The notes: generated by a model not told the origin, from the letters alone. Shown: positions 35,738-46,782, numbered from the stretch's first letter. The stretch: DNA of 64,000 nucleotides from Melioribacteraceae bacterium (GCA_016342755.1 JAEINS010000025.1:1-64000); one strand, 5' to 3'. Numbers and translations are program-made.

Positions 35738-36952
35738 CTAATTTTGTATCATCTGTTCATTAACTATTTTTTCGGTATCAAGAGCAATTACTAACTCTTC
35801 ATCAGTTGGAATACGCAATATTCTGGCTCTGGAATTTTCTGTTGCAACATCAGCATCGCCAACAGGCTTTTCATTTTTTTCTAAGTCAAGTTCTAAACCT
35901 AAATACTCCATGTTGCTGCAAACAGCTTTTCTAACCAGTGAAGAATTTTCACCAATACCGCCGGTAAATACAAGCGCATCAAGTCCGCCAAGAGCAGCTA
36001 TATAAGCACCTACATATTTTTTTATTCTATAGTTAAAAACATCAAAAGCTGTTGCCGCCATTTTGTGTGATCCGTCAATAACTGCATCTTCAATCTCACG
36101 CATATCACTGCTTAAACCGCTTAGACCAACAATACCGCTGTGTTTATTTAATAGTGTGTTTGCTTCAGATAAATTTAATCCTTCTTTTCCCATTACGTAA
36201 AGAATTAATGAAGGATCCATATCACCGCCGCGGGTTCCCATCAGTAAACCTTCAAGCGGAGTAAATCCCATTGATGTATCAATAGACTTACCACCTTTTA
36301 TTGCACTTATACTTGCACCATTTCCTAAGTGAGCTGTTATTAATTTAAGATCTTCTACCGGTTTTCCTAAAAATGCGGCAGCTCTTTCGGAAACAAATCT
36401 GTGTGAAGTACCATGGAATCCGTATCTTCTTATTTTATATCTTTTGTAAAGCTCGTACGGAATACCATAAAGGTAAGCGTAGTTTGGCATTGACTGATGA
36501 AATGCTGTATCGAACACACCGCACTGAGGAGTGTTTGGAAGATGTGATTTGGCAGCTTCAATACCTTTTATATTTGGAGGATTATGAAGCGGAGCTAACT
36601 CAATGTTATCGTTTAACGCTTTCATTACATGATCAGTTATAAGTACCGATCCGGAGAAAGTTTCACCTCCGTGCACAACTCTATGTCCAACGGCATCAAT
36701 TTCGTTTTTATCTTTAATCACACCGTGATTAGGACTTAGTAAAACCGCGATTACATACTCGATCGCAATTGTATGATCTAAAATTTCGCCAACTATTCTA
36801 ATCTTTTCTTTCCCATGCGGTGTATGAGTAAGCACTGCACTACTCATCCCTATTCTTTCAACTTGTCCTTTTGCTAATACAATTTTTTCTTCAGTATTAA
36901 TAAACTGATATTTAATTGAAGAACTACCACAGTTAAGTACTAATATTCTCAT
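35738..36952 (-). CDS. ackA: Acetate kinase
   Basis: AckA converts acetyl phosphate and ADP to acetate and ATP in the cytosol. The 404-residue product is full length. ILVLNCGSSSIKYQ is the first phosphate motif, RVVHGGE and FHQSMP lie near the substrate pocket, GTSHRFVSERAA and HLGNGASISAIKGGKSIDTS carry the catalytic region, and FTGGIGENSSLVRK is the adenosine motif. It overlaps the end of the hydroxyacyl-CoA dehydrogenase gene by 4 bases (ATGA). No phosphotransacetylase gene is visible in the window. Confidence 0.97.
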   Translation of the reverse strand: MRILVLNCGSSSIKYQFINTEEKIVLAKGQVERIGMSSAVLTHTPHGKEKIRIVGEILDHTIAIEYVIAVLLSPNHGVIKDKNEIDAVGHRVVHGGETFSGSVLITDHVMKALNDNIELAPLHNPPNIKGIEAAKSHLPNTPQCGVFDTAFHQSMPNYAYLYGIPYELYKRYKIRRYGFHGTSHRFVSERAAAFLGKPVEDLKLITAHLGNGASISAIKGGKSIDTSMGFTPLEGLLMGTRGGDMDPSLILYVMGKEGLNLSEANTLLNKHSGIVGLSGLSSDMREIEDAVIDGSHKMAATAFDVFNYRIKKYVGAYIAALGGLDALVFTGGIGENSSLVRKAVCSNMEYLGLELDLEKNEKPVGDADVATENSRARILRIPTDEELVIALDTEKIVNEQMIQN

Positions 36953-37908
36953 TTAATCACCTGCTTAATTTCTTCTGTTATTATTTTACCATCAGCACCA
37001 TATTTGTAAAATCCTTCGCCGGTCTTCAAACCAAGTTTTCTTTCTCTTACAAGTTTTCTTAATATGGGACAAGGTCTGTATCTTGGTTCTCCTAAAGCAT
37101 TCCAAAGGTTCTCCATCCAATCCAGAACTCTGTCTAAGCCCATCTGATCGGCTAATTCGAGAGGTCCGTTTTGAAAATTATACCCAAGTTTCATAGCAGT
37201 ATCTATATCTTTTGCAGAGGCAATACCTTCTAAAAGAATGTGCATCGCTTCATTTAATAAAGGAACAATTGCACGAGTTGTTACAAACCCCGGGAACTCA
37301 AAAACTTCGACGGCGGTTTTTCCAATTACTTTTGCAAAACATTTCATTATTTCAACAGTCTTTTCAGATGTTTCATAACCTTTAACCAATTCAACTAAAG
37401 GAATTTTTGGAACTGGATTTAAGAAATGAACTCCAATTATATTGTCTCTTCTTTCAGTAGCTTCCGCAATTTTAGTAAGACTTAATGTAGAAGTATTAGA
37501 AACCAGGATACACTCTTCTTTAATGATACTGCCAAGCTGCCCGAAAAGATTCTGTTTCTTTTCTAAGTTTTCTTCAATGGCTTCAATTACTAAATCACAC
37601 TCAGCAACTAAATTTAAATCGGTAGACCATTGTATTCTGCTTAAAATTGATTTCATTTCGCTATTGGTCATTGCCCATCTTGCAATTTCCCTTTCCATAG
37701 TTTTTTTAAGTGCCAATTCGGCGCTTTTAATTATGTCTTCACTTTGTTCGATGATAAGAACATCTAAACCAGAGGAGGAGATTGTTTGTGCAATACCCTG
37801 CCCCATTAATCCGGCACCAATAATTGCAACATATTCAATTCTGTCTGACTCTTCATTAGCAGATTTGGCAGACAGCAAATCCTCAAGTTTCAAATTTTCA
37901 TCATTCAT
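36949..37908 (-). CDS. hbd: 3-hydroxyacyl-CoA (3-hydroxybutyryl-CoA) dehydrogenase
   Basis: This 319-residue enzyme interconverts 3-hydroxyacyl-CoA and 3-oxoacyl-CoA with NAD(P)+. The Rossmann motif is IIGAGLMGQGIAQTISSSG, the catalytic His lies in GVHFLNPVPKIPLVELVKG, and the C-terminal domain contains GFVTTRAIVPLLNEAMHIL and LGYNFQNGPLELADQMGLD. The N-terminus carries about 25 extra residues (NLKLEDLLSAKSANEES) before the Rossmann fold that most relatives lack. AGGAT lies 5 bases before the ATG, which supports that long start. Overlap with ackA suggests an acyl-CoA/acetate fermentation or beta-oxidation unit. Confidence 0.92.
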   Translation of the reverse strand: MNDENLKLEDLLSAKSANEESDRIEYVAIIGAGLMGQGIAQTISSSGLDVLIIEQSEDIIKSAELALKKTMEREIARWAMTNSEMKSILSRIQWSTDLNLVAECDLVIEAIEENLEKKQNLFGQLGSIIKEECILVSNTSTLSLTKIAEATERRDNIIGVHFLNPVPKIPLVELVKGYETSEKTVEIMKCFAKVIGKTAVEVFEFPGFVTTRAIVPLLNEAMHILLEGIASAKDIDTAMKLGYNFQNGPLELADQMGLDRVLDWMENLWNALGEPRYRPCPILRKLVRERKLGLKTGEGFYKYGADGKIITEEIKQVIK

Positions 37909-38031
37909 GATTTATCCTGATAAATTAAATAAATTATTATCGAAATTTTTGAACGGATATTCAATAAAGTGTGGGATTTTACAATAATTATGCCACCAAA
38001 TAAATACGCTGCTTTTTCAGTTTAAGAGTGT

Positions 38032-38850
38032 TTAATAATCCTTTTTACTAAAAATAGTAATACTTGTGGCAATTGTGAGAATAATAAATGTGAATGCAAG
38101 AATTACCGGCATCCAGTCGGGAACACTTCCACCGGCGGCAAGTTCGCTATTTATAGTACTAAGATCTTGAGTTTTGGGCAGAACATAATAAAGAGTTTCA
38201 AGAATATACTCTGTAGTTTTACTCTCTATAAAACTAAAAATGTTATCCCTATAAGATAATATTGGCGAGATTATAAAATAAATTAAATAAGTAAGCATCA
38301 TTGCCAGAACTGAACTTTGTGTAATTATCCCAATAAGAATCAGTAACGAATACAACTCAGCAAATGCAAACACAATTGTAGGAATAGTTAATAAAAACGA
38401 CGGGTCCCAGTTCCCGAATTTTATCCCGATCAAAAACCAGCTCCCTAAAATTAAAAATGCAATATTAATAAACACAACAGCAATACCGCCAAAATATTTT
38501 CCCAATATAACTTGTGATCTGGAAACCGGTTTCGATAATAACAGATCGATACTGCCTTTTTCTAACATGTGCGGAATAAAACTTGAGGTTGAGAAAATAG
38601 CGAGGAAAATTCCTATACCAAATAAAGGAACAACAATAACAAGCTTTAATACTTCTACTATTTTATCGAATATTTCTAATTGACTTCCATTAACATTAAC
38701 CATACCCTGAAAATCATCAACACTGACAAAACTAAATATAAGCGCCGCAACAGCAAGAATAAATAACGTAACTCCGGAAAACATAATAAATATTTTTCTA
38801 GAAAATGCTTCACGCAAAGTAAACTGTGTAAGTATTAATATATTTTTCAT
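38032..38850 (-). CDS. ABC transporter permease (ABC-2 type)
   Basis: The 272-residue membrane protein has about six helices, for example IFIMFSGVTLFILAVAALIF and LVIVVPLFGIGIFLAIFSTS, and the ABC-2 segment SKPVSRSQVILGKYFGGIAV. It should pair with the ATPase encoded immediately upstream to form a two-protein exporter. I chose the ATG at 38850 (MKNILILTQ), one base after the ATPase stop; a longer frame inside the ATPase gene is rejected. The substrate is unknown. Confidence 0.87.
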   Translation of the reverse strand: MKNILILTQFTLREAFSRKIFIMFSGVTLFILAVAALIFSFVSVDDFQGMVNVNGSQLEIFDKIVEVLKLVIVVPLFGIGIFLAIFSTSSFIPHMLEKGSIDLLLSKPVSRSQVILGKYFGGIAVVFINIAFLILGSWFLIGIKFGNWDPSFLLTIPTIVFAFAELYSLLILIGIITQSSVLAMMLTYLIYFIISPILSYRDNIFSFIESKTTEYILETLYYVLPKTQDLSTINSELAAGGSVPDWMPVILAFTFIILTIATSITIFSKKDY

Positions 38851-38851
38851 A

Positions 38852-39781
38852 TTATTTATTTTCTTCCGATTCTTTAATAAGTGAAATAAACATATCTTCC
38901 AAAGTATTTTTCTGAGGTACAACTGATTTAATCAAAACACCGTCATTCCTAAATCTATCGAGCAATTTATTTAACTCCCTTGTATCGTTTACAGTAACAG
39001 TAAGTTTTGAACCCTTGTGCCCGATAATAGAAAATTGCTCTTTATACAGATCAATATTAGCGTTAACAAAATTTTCAAATTCAAAATTATAGATTTCTTT
39101 ATCAGTTGTTAACTCTTCAACCGTTCCTTCTTTTAACAACACACCTTTATCTAAAATTGCAACTCTGTCGGTTACCATTTCAACTTCAGAAAGTAAATGG
39201 CTATTTAAGAAAATAGATTTCCCTTCGTTTTTCAATTCAAATAAAATATCACGAATTTCTTTTCTGCCAATCGGATCAACACCGTCAGTTGGTTCATCAA
39301 GAAAAATCAGTTCAGGATCGTTAACCATTGCCTGTGCAAGTCCTAACCTCTGCATCATACCTTTAGAATAGGCTTTCACTTTAGTGTTTTTCCATTTATT
39401 CATTTTTACTTGTTTTAACAAATGCTCAATTCTTTTATCCAATTCGGAATGTGAATAACCACTTAGCTTTGCATAGAATTTAAGTACCTGCTCTCCTGTT
39501 AAATAAGGCGGATACTTATGACTCTCAGGTAAATAACCAACTTTCCTTTTTACTTTATAATTTAAAATATCTTCACCAAGAATTTTTGCGTCACCAGTTG
39601 AAGCATAAGTAATACCAAGAAGTATTTTAATTAAGGTGGTTTTACCGGCTCCGTTAGGTCCTAATAATCCGAATATTGTCCCGTTAGGAATACTAAGATT
39701 AAAGTCGTTTAATGCGGCAACTGCTTTTTTAGTATTTGGATTAAAAATTTTTGAGAGATTATTTATTTCAATACAATTCAT
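38852..39781 (-). CDS. ABC transporter ATP-binding protein
   Basis: This 309-residue ATPase has GLLGPNGAGKTTLIKILLG (Walker A), a Q-loop near YLPESHKYPPY, the signature YSKGMMQRLGLAQAM, LIFLDEPTDGVDP (Walker B plus D-loop) and the H-loop in LNSHLLSEVE. The C-terminal extension after residue 215 is usual for ABC-2 exporters of the drug/antibiotic/gliding type. It starts the two-gene exporter unit with the permease. Confidence 0.94.
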   Translation of the reverse strand: MNCIEINNLSKIFNPNTKKAVAALNDFNLSIPNGTIFGLLGPNGAGKTTLIKILLGITYASTGDAKILGEDILNYKVKRKVGYLPESHKYPPYLTGEQVLKFYAKLSGYSHSELDKRIEHLLKQVKMNKWKNTKVKAYSKGMMQRLGLAQAMVNDPELIFLDEPTDGVDPIGRKEIRDILFELKNEGKSIFLNSHLLSEVEMVTDRVAILDKGVLLKEGTVEELTTDKEIYNFEFENFVNANIDLYKEQFSIIGHKGSKLTVTVNDTRELNKLLDRFRNDGVLIKSVVPQKNTLEDMFISLIKESEENK

Positions 39782-39943
39782 ATAGTTTCTCTAAATGGAA
39801 TTTATTTTTTTTGATTACCCAGATTAACATATAGATAATGACGCAAAAAGAAAAATATAATTTTAATAAAATGTCTTACTAATTATTTTGTAAATTTGAT
39901 TTGATATTATGACGATTTTAATAAAAATAAGTTCGCGCGTTTA

Positions 39944-42520
39944 ATGAATATAGATGAAATTCTTCTTGAACAATTTGGTTATACCGGTTTCAGATCCGGG
40001 CAAAGAGAAATTATTGAAGCAATAAATATAGGAAAAAATGTTCTCGCTATTTTGCCAACCGGCGGCGGTAAATCATTATGTTATCAAATTCCGGCATTAA
40101 TGAGTAATTCATTTTCTATTGTTATTTCACCTTTAATAGCATTGATGAAAGATCAGGTTGACGCAATAAACAAAGGGACAAAAATTGCCGAGTTTATTAA
40201 TAGTACTTTGGATTATAATCAGATAGAAGAAATACTTAGAAACGTTTCTAACGGCGAAACAAAACTTTTGTACCTGGCACCGGAAAAACTGGAGAACACC
40301 AGATTTGCTGAACGGATTAAATCACTTTCTCCTTCTAGAATTTTTATTGATGAAGCACATTGCATTAGCGAATGGGGACATAATTTTAGACCCAGTTATA
40401 GAAACATAACCCAGTTCTGTAAATTTGTCGGTGTTAAAGAAATATCCGGTTTTACAGCTACAGCAACTCCGGAGGTTCGTAAGGATATAATAAATCAGCT
40501 GGAACTGGAAGACCCAATAATTTTTATCCGCGGATTTGAAAGGGACAATCTTTTTCTAAACTGTGAATACTCGCAGCAAAAAAAAGAAAGAACTTTAGAA
40601 CTTCTTGAACAGCACAATTCCCCCGCTATAATTTATACATCAACAAGAAAAAACGCAGAAGAATTAACAGATTATTTAAAACTTAGAAATGTGAACTGCA
40701 ATTTTTATCATGCCGGTCTCAGCTCAGAAATGAGACGTATGATTCAGGATGATTTCCTTAACGATAACATAGATGTAATTATAGCAACAAATGCTTTTGG
40801 AATGGGCATTGATAAAAAAGATATTCGTCTGATAATACATTTGAACATGCCTGGCTCAATTGAAAGTTACTATCAGGAAATTGGCAGAGCCGGACGCGAT
40901 GGAAACCACTCTCATGTTTATATGCTTTATGACACAAAGGATAAACGTATACAGGAATTCTTTATTCAAAACTCAACTGTAAGTTTGGAAAAAATAAAAC
41001 TAACATACTCTTTAATTTGTGACTATGGAAGAATTGCTGTTGGGAATGCTTATTCAAAATATATTCCCATTGATAAACAGTTATTGGGAATACTTTCGGC
41101 AAATGGTATTTCACGCGTACTTTTATCAACCGCACTAAATATATTAGCTGCTGCTGAATACCTTAAAGTTAACTCCGGTTTTGAAAATGATTATTATATA
41201 GAATTTAATCTTGGTCAAGAGCAGTTAAAAAAATATGTTAAGACAATAAAAAACAATTTGAACAAAGATATTCTCCTTTTATTACTGCGTTCATACGGAA
41301 ATCAATTATTTAATAACAGAGTAAAAGTAAGAATAAAAAACATCCAAAAACTTTCTGGAATTTCCGCAAACGATATAATTGAAACGCTGGATGAACTTTC
41401 TAATATTGGAATTATTGAATTCGAGAAGCCTCTAAATTCTCAATCAGTTTCAATTCTGGGTACACGTGTCCGTCAGGAATCACTGATTGTAAATATAGAT
41501 TTAATAAATAAAAATCATGCCTCCGCAAAACATAAGCTAGACGCAATAATAAAATTATGTTATAGTAAAGAATGCAGATTTAAAGATATATTAGAATATT
41601 TTGGTGAAGATGATAATTATACTTGCGGAAAATGCGATAATTGCAGAGGTCAAAATAAAGATCAGATTAATGAACAAGAATATTTAACTGAGATTATTAC
41701 AAATTCTATTAAACAAGCCGACGGCAAATATCCCCAGAAAAAACTGACAAATATTTTACTTGGTCTGGAAAACGGTGAACAAGCGAGAATATTCCCAACC
41801 TACGGAGCTTTAACAAATTATAATGAGAATATTATTTCATCAGTTATAAACGAGCTTATTAGCAAAGGGATTGTTAATTCTCATTCAAATAAAATTTACA
41901 TTTCAAAAACAAAAGCTGAAGATTCTGACAAAAAGAAAAGTATCCCGGATGATAAAAATTATGAAGACAGACTTGAGCTTTTTAATAAACTGCGGCAAGT
42001 GAGAAAACAAGTTTCCCAAAAATTTGGACAAACTCCGGAGCTAATTTGTTCAGACGATATTTTAAGGGATATTGCTTCACAAAAGCCAAATACTGCTTCA
42101 GAACTTATGATGGTAAAAGGTTTTAATAACAGGAAATTTAATAAAATGGGTGAGGATTTTTTAGAAGTTCTTGTTAAACATAATCAGACAAAAACACAAA
42201 AAAAGGAAATAGTTGAAAGATCTGTTCCTAAAACTCTTGAAACAACATTAAATTTAATTCAGAAAGGATACAGTTTTAAGGATATTTCTGAATTGCAAAA
42301 ACTGCCGGAATCTGTTGCGTCACTTCAAATTGAAACATTGCTGGGTTATTTTACTGATTTGGATATATCAAAATTATTTGAGAAGAGTGAATACAATCTG
42401 ATAGTTAAAGAATTTGAAAATGGGAATACTACCTTAAGCGAACTAAAAAATGTATTGCCAAATAATATAACATTTTCAAAAATTAGAATTGTCGCGGCTA
42501 AGTTAAAAAATGCCCGGTAG
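39944..42520 (+). CDS. recQ: ATP-dependent DNA helicase RecQ, long form
   Basis: RecQ unwinds DNA during recombination repair. The 858-residue protein has helicase motif I LPTGGGKSLCYQIP (K43), motif II IDEAHCISEWGHNFRPSY (DEAH at 136-139), motif VI EIGRAGRDG and the RecQ zinc site CRFKDILEYF...CGKCDNCRG. An HRDC domain lies near residues 665-745 (FNKLRQVRKQVSQKFGQTPE) and an additional C-terminal HTH_40-like domain follows (ETTLNLIQKGYSFKDISELQ). This long architecture is common in Bacteroidota. It is the only plus-strand gene between 29 and 46 kb. Confidence 0.95.
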   Translation: MNIDEILLEQFGYTGFRSGQREIIEAINIGKNVLAILPTGGGKSLCYQIPALMSNSFSIVISPLIALMKDQVDAINKGTKIAEFINSTLDYNQIEEILRNVSNGETKLLYLAPEKLENTRFAERIKSLSPSRIFIDEAHCISEWGHNFRPSYRNITQFCKFVGVKEISGFTATATPEVRKDIINQLELEDPIIFIRGFERDNLFLNCEYSQQKKERTLELLEQHNSPAIIYTSTRKNAEELTDYLKLRNVNCNFYHAGLSSEMRRMIQDDFLNDNIDVIIATNAFGMGIDKKDIRLIIHLNMPGSIESYYQEIGRAGRDGNHSHVYMLYDTKDKRIQEFFIQNSTVSLEKIKLTYSLICDYGRIAVGNAYSKYIPIDKQLLGILSANGISRVLLSTALNILAAAEYLKVNSGFENDYYIEFNLGQEQLKKYVKTIKNNLNKDILLLLLRSYGNQLFNNRVKVRIKNIQKLSGISANDIIETLDELSNIGIIEFEKPLNSQSVSILGTRVRQESLIVNIDLINKNHASAKHKLDAIIKLCYSKECRFKDILEYFGEDDNYTCGKCDNCRGQNKDQINEQEYLTEIITNSIKQADGKYPQKKLTNILLGLENGEQARIFPTYGALTNYNENIISSVINELISKGIVNSHSNKIYISKTKAEDSDKKKSIPDDKNYEDRLELFNKLRQVRKQVSQKFGQTPELICSDDILRDIASQKPNTASELMMVKGFNNRKFNKMGEDFLEVLVKHNQTKTQKKEIVERSVPKTLETTLNLIQKGYSFKDISELQKLPESVASLQIETLLGYFTDLDISKLFEKSEYNLIVKEFENGNTTLSELKNVLPNNITFSKIRIVAAKLKNAR

Positions 42521-42526
42521 TTTAAT

Positions 42527-42559
42527 AAACCTCCGTGGTTTTAAAAACCGCAGAGGTTT
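42527..42559. repeat. Palindromic repeat, CCTCCGGGG family, copy 2
   Basis: AAACCTCCGTGGTTTT and AAAACCGCAGAGGTTT form a 16-bp imperfect stem with a one-base loop, between the convergent recQ and HEAT-repeat genes. It is related to the copies at 3632 and 50769 and may act as a bidirectional terminator. Confidence 0.7.
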
Positions 42560-42572
42560 AAAGTATTAATAT

Positions 42573-42980
42573 CTATTTTATTTCGCGTCTAACAACATGC
42601 ATATCCCAAAAGATTTTACACATTTTTTTTACGTGCTTATTATCATCTTGTTCCGACATACCTTTTATTAAGTTCATTCCTCGTTCGTCGCCAATTTTGA
42701 ACAATGAAAGAGCCGCCATAATTCTTTCACCTTCATCTTTATTTTCGCGCAACATTTTCATTAAAGGAATAACAGCTTTATCAGATTTAGCTTCTCCCAA
42801 ATAATAGGCTGAACTAATTCTCAAACCATCATTCTCAGAATCTACACCAACTAAAAGGTTGTCTTCAACTTTTTCAACATCAACCTTCTTTTTAACTTTA
42901 TCAACTTCCTGCGCAAAATTATAACTGGAAAAACTAATTAGTACAGACAACAAAATGCATAAAGTAGTAACTCTTTTCAT
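42573..42980 (-). CDS. Exported HEAT-repeat protein
   Basis: The 135-residue protein has a signal peptide (LCILLSVLISFSSYNFA, cleavage near AQ). Two to three HEAT-like helical repeats follow (LLVGVDSENDGLRISSAYYLG, DKAVIPLMKMLRENKDEGER and IMAALSLFKIGDERGMNLI). It is probably periplasmic and may bind another protein; the function is unknown. The start at 42980 follows GGGAG by 5 bases, which excludes four codons upstream. Confidence 0.8.
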   Translation of the reverse strand: MKRVTTLCILLSVLISFSSYNFAQEVDKVKKKVDVEKVEDNLLVGVDSENDGLRISSAYYLGEAKSDKAVIPLMKMLRENKDEGERIMAALSLFKIGDERGMNLIKGMSEQDDNKHVKKMCKIFWDMHVVRREIK

Positions 42981-43048
42981 AACAACTCCCATGTTATTTT
43001 TGAAAAATGTGTTAATTGAATAAATTAATTACTTCTACTTATATGAGT

Positions 43049-43348
43049 CTATTTTTTACTATCTCTTAACCTTACTAAGTAAGCCTGAGAGCTATCATAA
43101 AAGCTTTGCCAATCTTCATTATCAGTAAGCAAACTATTTAGATCCTTGTTATACTTTGTTTCTGAATAGTTATACTTGGTAAATATACTATCTTTTACTT
43201 TTACAAAAGTTAAGTAATTGTTACTATATTTTTCTTTAGCTATAAGAATTTCAACATAGGATTTTGATAATTTTGTTTTATCAAGTTCCTCTTTCTGGCA
43301 TCCCGCAGCCATAAGAATAATAATAAAGATATAAAAAAGATTTTTCAT
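43049..43348 (-). CDS. Small hypothetical lipoprotein
   Basis: The 99-residue protein has a lipoprotein signal (LFYIFIIILMAAGC, lipid-bearing Cys at residue 17) and a mostly helical mature part rich in Lys, Asp and Tyr (KYNYSETKYNKDLNSLL). It is loosely like the DUF4296 lipoproteins of Bacteroidota, but I would not assign it. Its ATG overlaps the rhomboid stop by one base (TAATG), so the two are translated together. Confidence 0.65.
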   Translation of the reverse strand: MKNLFYIFIIILMAAGCQKEELDKTKLSKSYVEILIAKEKYSNNYLTFVKVKDSIFTKYNYSETKYNKDLNSLLTDNEDWQSFYDSSQAYLVRLRDSKK

Positions 43349-44244
43349 TACTTCTTTTTACTAGCTTCAAATAATATTTTTTTTTCCTTTTCTGTCAGAT
43401 TTTGATAACCACTTTCAGAAATCTTATCTAAAATTCGGTCAATATCATCCTGAGATACGTTATCATTTTTATTGATCTCATAAAACTCAGCGTCTCTAAC
43501 ACCAGCTGATCGGTCGGTTGAATGAAATGGTTTACGGAAAGTATGCTCGGTTTTTGATTTTGCGTTTTTGCCGGCATTTTTGAATGCATCAAATATTTTA
43601 TCTACATTTATAGAATTTCGTCTATCAAACATAACAAATATAAATCCGGTTAAAGCTCCGCCTAAATGCGCTAAATGAGCTACTAAACTCATATCGCCCA
43701 CAGACATAAATTCTATAACAATCCAGAATACAATTAAATATTTTGCTTTAACGGGAAGTAAAAAATAAATATATATTAGTCTGTTTGGAAAAAACATTGC
43801 AAAGGCAACCATTATTCCATAAACAGCTCCTGAAGCACCTATTGTAGGGGCATCGGCAAATAAAAGCTGAAGAATTCCGGCTCCGACGCCACATAATAAA
43901 TAGTATAATAAAAATTTACGGGAACCCCATATATTTTCTATCTCCATACCAAACATCCATAAAATAAACATGTTCATAAAGATGTGCATGAAATTTACTG
44001 TACTGTGCATAAACTGATATGAAAACAATTGCCAGATCTGGAAATTCCCACCAACAGGGTTTAACGCAAACCAATAACTAAACCAACTGCTTCCTCTAAC
44101 TCCGTCAAAAGTTATATTAGAAAGCAGAATCTGCACTAAATAGACAGCAATATTTATTATCAAAAGTTTTTTTATAACCGGAGGGAAAAATGAAAATCCG
44201 CCAAATCCTGTAGGCCTATGATAATCTCGAGATTCGTAACCCAT
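43348..44244 (-). CDS. Rhomboid family intramembrane serine protease
   Basis: This 298-residue membrane protease cleaves membrane-embedded substrates. Six helices are visible. The catalytic Ser is S138 in TIGASGAVYGIM, the His is H193 in AHLAHLGGALTGF, and the helix-2 motif is FMHSTVNFMHIFMNMF. The C-terminal ~90-residue soluble tail ending DIDRILDKISESGYQNLTEK (with EKKILFEASKKK) is typical of Bacteroidota rhomboids. AGGA lies upstream of the ATG. Confidence 0.93.
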   Translation of the reverse strand: MGYESRDYHRPTGFGGFSFFPPVIKKLLIINIAVYLVQILLSNITFDGVRGSSWFSYWFALNPVGGNFQIWQLFSYQFMHSTVNFMHIFMNMFILWMFGMEIENIWGSRKFLLYYLLCGVGAGILQLLFADAPTIGASGAVYGIMVAFAMFFPNRLIYIYFLLPVKAKYLIVFWIVIEFMSVGDMSLVAHLAHLGGALTGFIFVMFDRRNSINVDKIFDAFKNAGKNAKSKTEHTFRKPFHSTDRSAGVRDAEFYEINKNDNVSQDDIDRILDKISESGYQNLTEKEKKILFEASKKK

Positions 44245-44299
44245 TAAAATTCCTATTATGTGAACAATCTAAACTATTAAATTAAGAAATTTTCTTTAA

Positions 44300-44340
44300 A
44301 TAAAAAGAAGCAATCTAAGAGTGTTAGACTGCTTCTTTAA
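44300..44340 (-). terminator. Intrinsic terminator after pgk
   Basis: On the minus strand AAGAAGCAGTCTAA and TTAGATTGCTTCTT form a long stem with one mismatch and a 5-base loop, followed by U residues. It lies 20 bases after the pgk stop codon and closes the glycolytic unit. Confidence 0.82.
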
Positions 44341-44359
44341 AATTAAGTTTCAATAGAGA

Positions 44360-45559
44360 TTATTTTTGATCTGAAAGTGCGGCTACACCTGGCAGAACTT
44401 TACCTTCTAAAAATTCTAATGAAGCACCGCCGCCAGTTGAAACGTGAGAAACTTTATCATCTAAACCGGCTTTTTTAATTGCCGCAGCAGAATCGCCGCC
44501 GCCAATAATAGTTATAGCACCTTTTTCAGTTGCTTCAACCAATGAAACAGCAATTGCGTCTGTACCTTTTGCAAAGTTATCAAATTCAAAAACTCCCATT
44601 GGACCGTTCCAAACAACAGTTTTACTTTCGCTAACAATTTTTTTGAACATCTCCTGAGATTTTGGACCAATGTCCATTCCCATTTTATCAGCAGGAATTC
44701 CATCTATAGCAACTACCTCGAATGGTGCATCCGCAGAAAATTCCGGTGTTACTACACAATCTATTGGAAGCAAAAAGTTCACATCCATATCTTTAACTCT
44801 TTTAAGAATTTCTTTTGCAACGTCAATCTTTTCAGCTTCTAATAATGATGAGCCAATTTCGTGTCCCATTGCTTTATAGAATGTATAAGCCATTCCTCCG
44901 CCAACAATAAGATTATCTACTTTTGGAAGTAAACTTTCTATCACATCAATTTTACCGGAAATTTTAGCACCGCCTAAAATAGCTGTAAACGGGCGTACTG
45001 GTTCAGCAACTGCTTTGCCCAGATAGTCTAATTCTTTCTGTAACAAGTAACCTGCAGCACAAATATCAATATACTTTGTAACACCTTCTGTAGAAGCATG
45101 CGCTCTATGGGCAGTACCAAAGGCATCGTTTATATAAACATCACCATAAGCCGCTAATTTTTCGGCAAACTCAGGATCGTTTTTAGTTTCTTCATTATAA
45201 AATCTTAAATTTTCCAGAAGCAGAACATCACCGTCAACCAATGAGTTTACTAATGCAGTAACTTCATCACCAATACAGTCAGAGGCAAATTTAACTTCTT
45301 TTCCTAATAATTCGCTTAACCTATCCGCACATGGTTTTAAACTCATTTTAGGATTTTTTTCACCTTTTGGTCTTCCTAAATGACTCATTAATATTGCTTT
45401 CCCGCCTTCTTCAACAATTTTTTTGATTGTTGGCAAAGCAGCAGAAATTCTAATATCATCAGTGATTTGTTGTTGTTCATTAAGAGGTACATTAAAGTCA
45501 ACACGGACTAATACTTTTTTTCCCTTAAGCTCAACATTTTCAATAGAAAGCTTATTCAT
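44360..45559 (-). CDS. pgk: Phosphoglycerate kinase
   Basis: Pgk transfers phosphate from 1,3-bisphosphoglycerate to ADP. The 399-residue product has the normal length. [13 protein letters not shown] is the N-terminal 3-phosphoglycerate-binding signature, SHLGRPKG and [10 protein letters not shown] carry substrate-contact residues, [19 protein letters not shown] leads into the nucleotide domain, and [15 protein letters not shown] is the C-terminal nucleotide motif. The start at 45559 follows GAGG; five codons of a longer frame are rejected. It lies downstream of gap, but an intrinsic terminator sits in the 73-base gap. Confidence 0.97.
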   Translation of the reverse strand: MNKLSIENVELKGKKVLVRVDFNVPLNEQQQITDDIRISAALPTIKKIVEEGGKAILMSHLGRPKGEKNPKMSLKPCADRLSELLGKEVKFASDCIGDEVTALVNSLVDGDVLLLENLRFYNEETKNDPEFAEKLAAYGDVYINDAFGTAHRAHASTEGVTKYIDICAAGYLLQKELDYLGKAVAEPVRPFTAILGGAKISGKIDVIESLLPKVDNLIVGGGMAYTFYKAMGHEIGSSLLEAEKIDVAKEILKRVKDMDVNFLLPIDCVVTPEFSADAPFEVVAIDGIPADKMGMDIGPKSQEMFKKIVSESKTVVWNGPMGVFEFDNFAKGTDAIAVSLVEATEKGAITIIGGGDSAAAIKKAGLDDKVSHVSTGGGASLEFLEGKVLPGVAALSDQK

Positions 45560-45587
45560 TTTATATTTCCTCAATTTTTATTTTAAT

Positions 45588-45612
45588 CAAAAAAGGCGGC
45601 TAAAGCCGCCTT
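45588..45612 (-). terminator. Intrinsic terminator between gap and pgk
   Basis: AAGGCGGC (45593-45600) and GCCGCCTT (45605-45612) pair perfectly around a 4-base loop and are followed on the minus strand by a U-rich run. It would stop part of the gap transcripts before pgk. Confidence 0.85.
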
Positions 45613-45632
45613 AATTAAAAGTATATTGCTAA

Positions 45633-46646
<1,014 letters not shown>

Positions 46647-46782
46647 TTATTTTATTTGATTAAATAGATAAAAATTTCTCAATAAGTCTTTTTATAAGAT
46701 TTTAAATATAACTATTTACCAATATAATTTCAATTTAATAACTGTTAATAAATTATGAACTTAATTATTTAGAAAAATGTAA

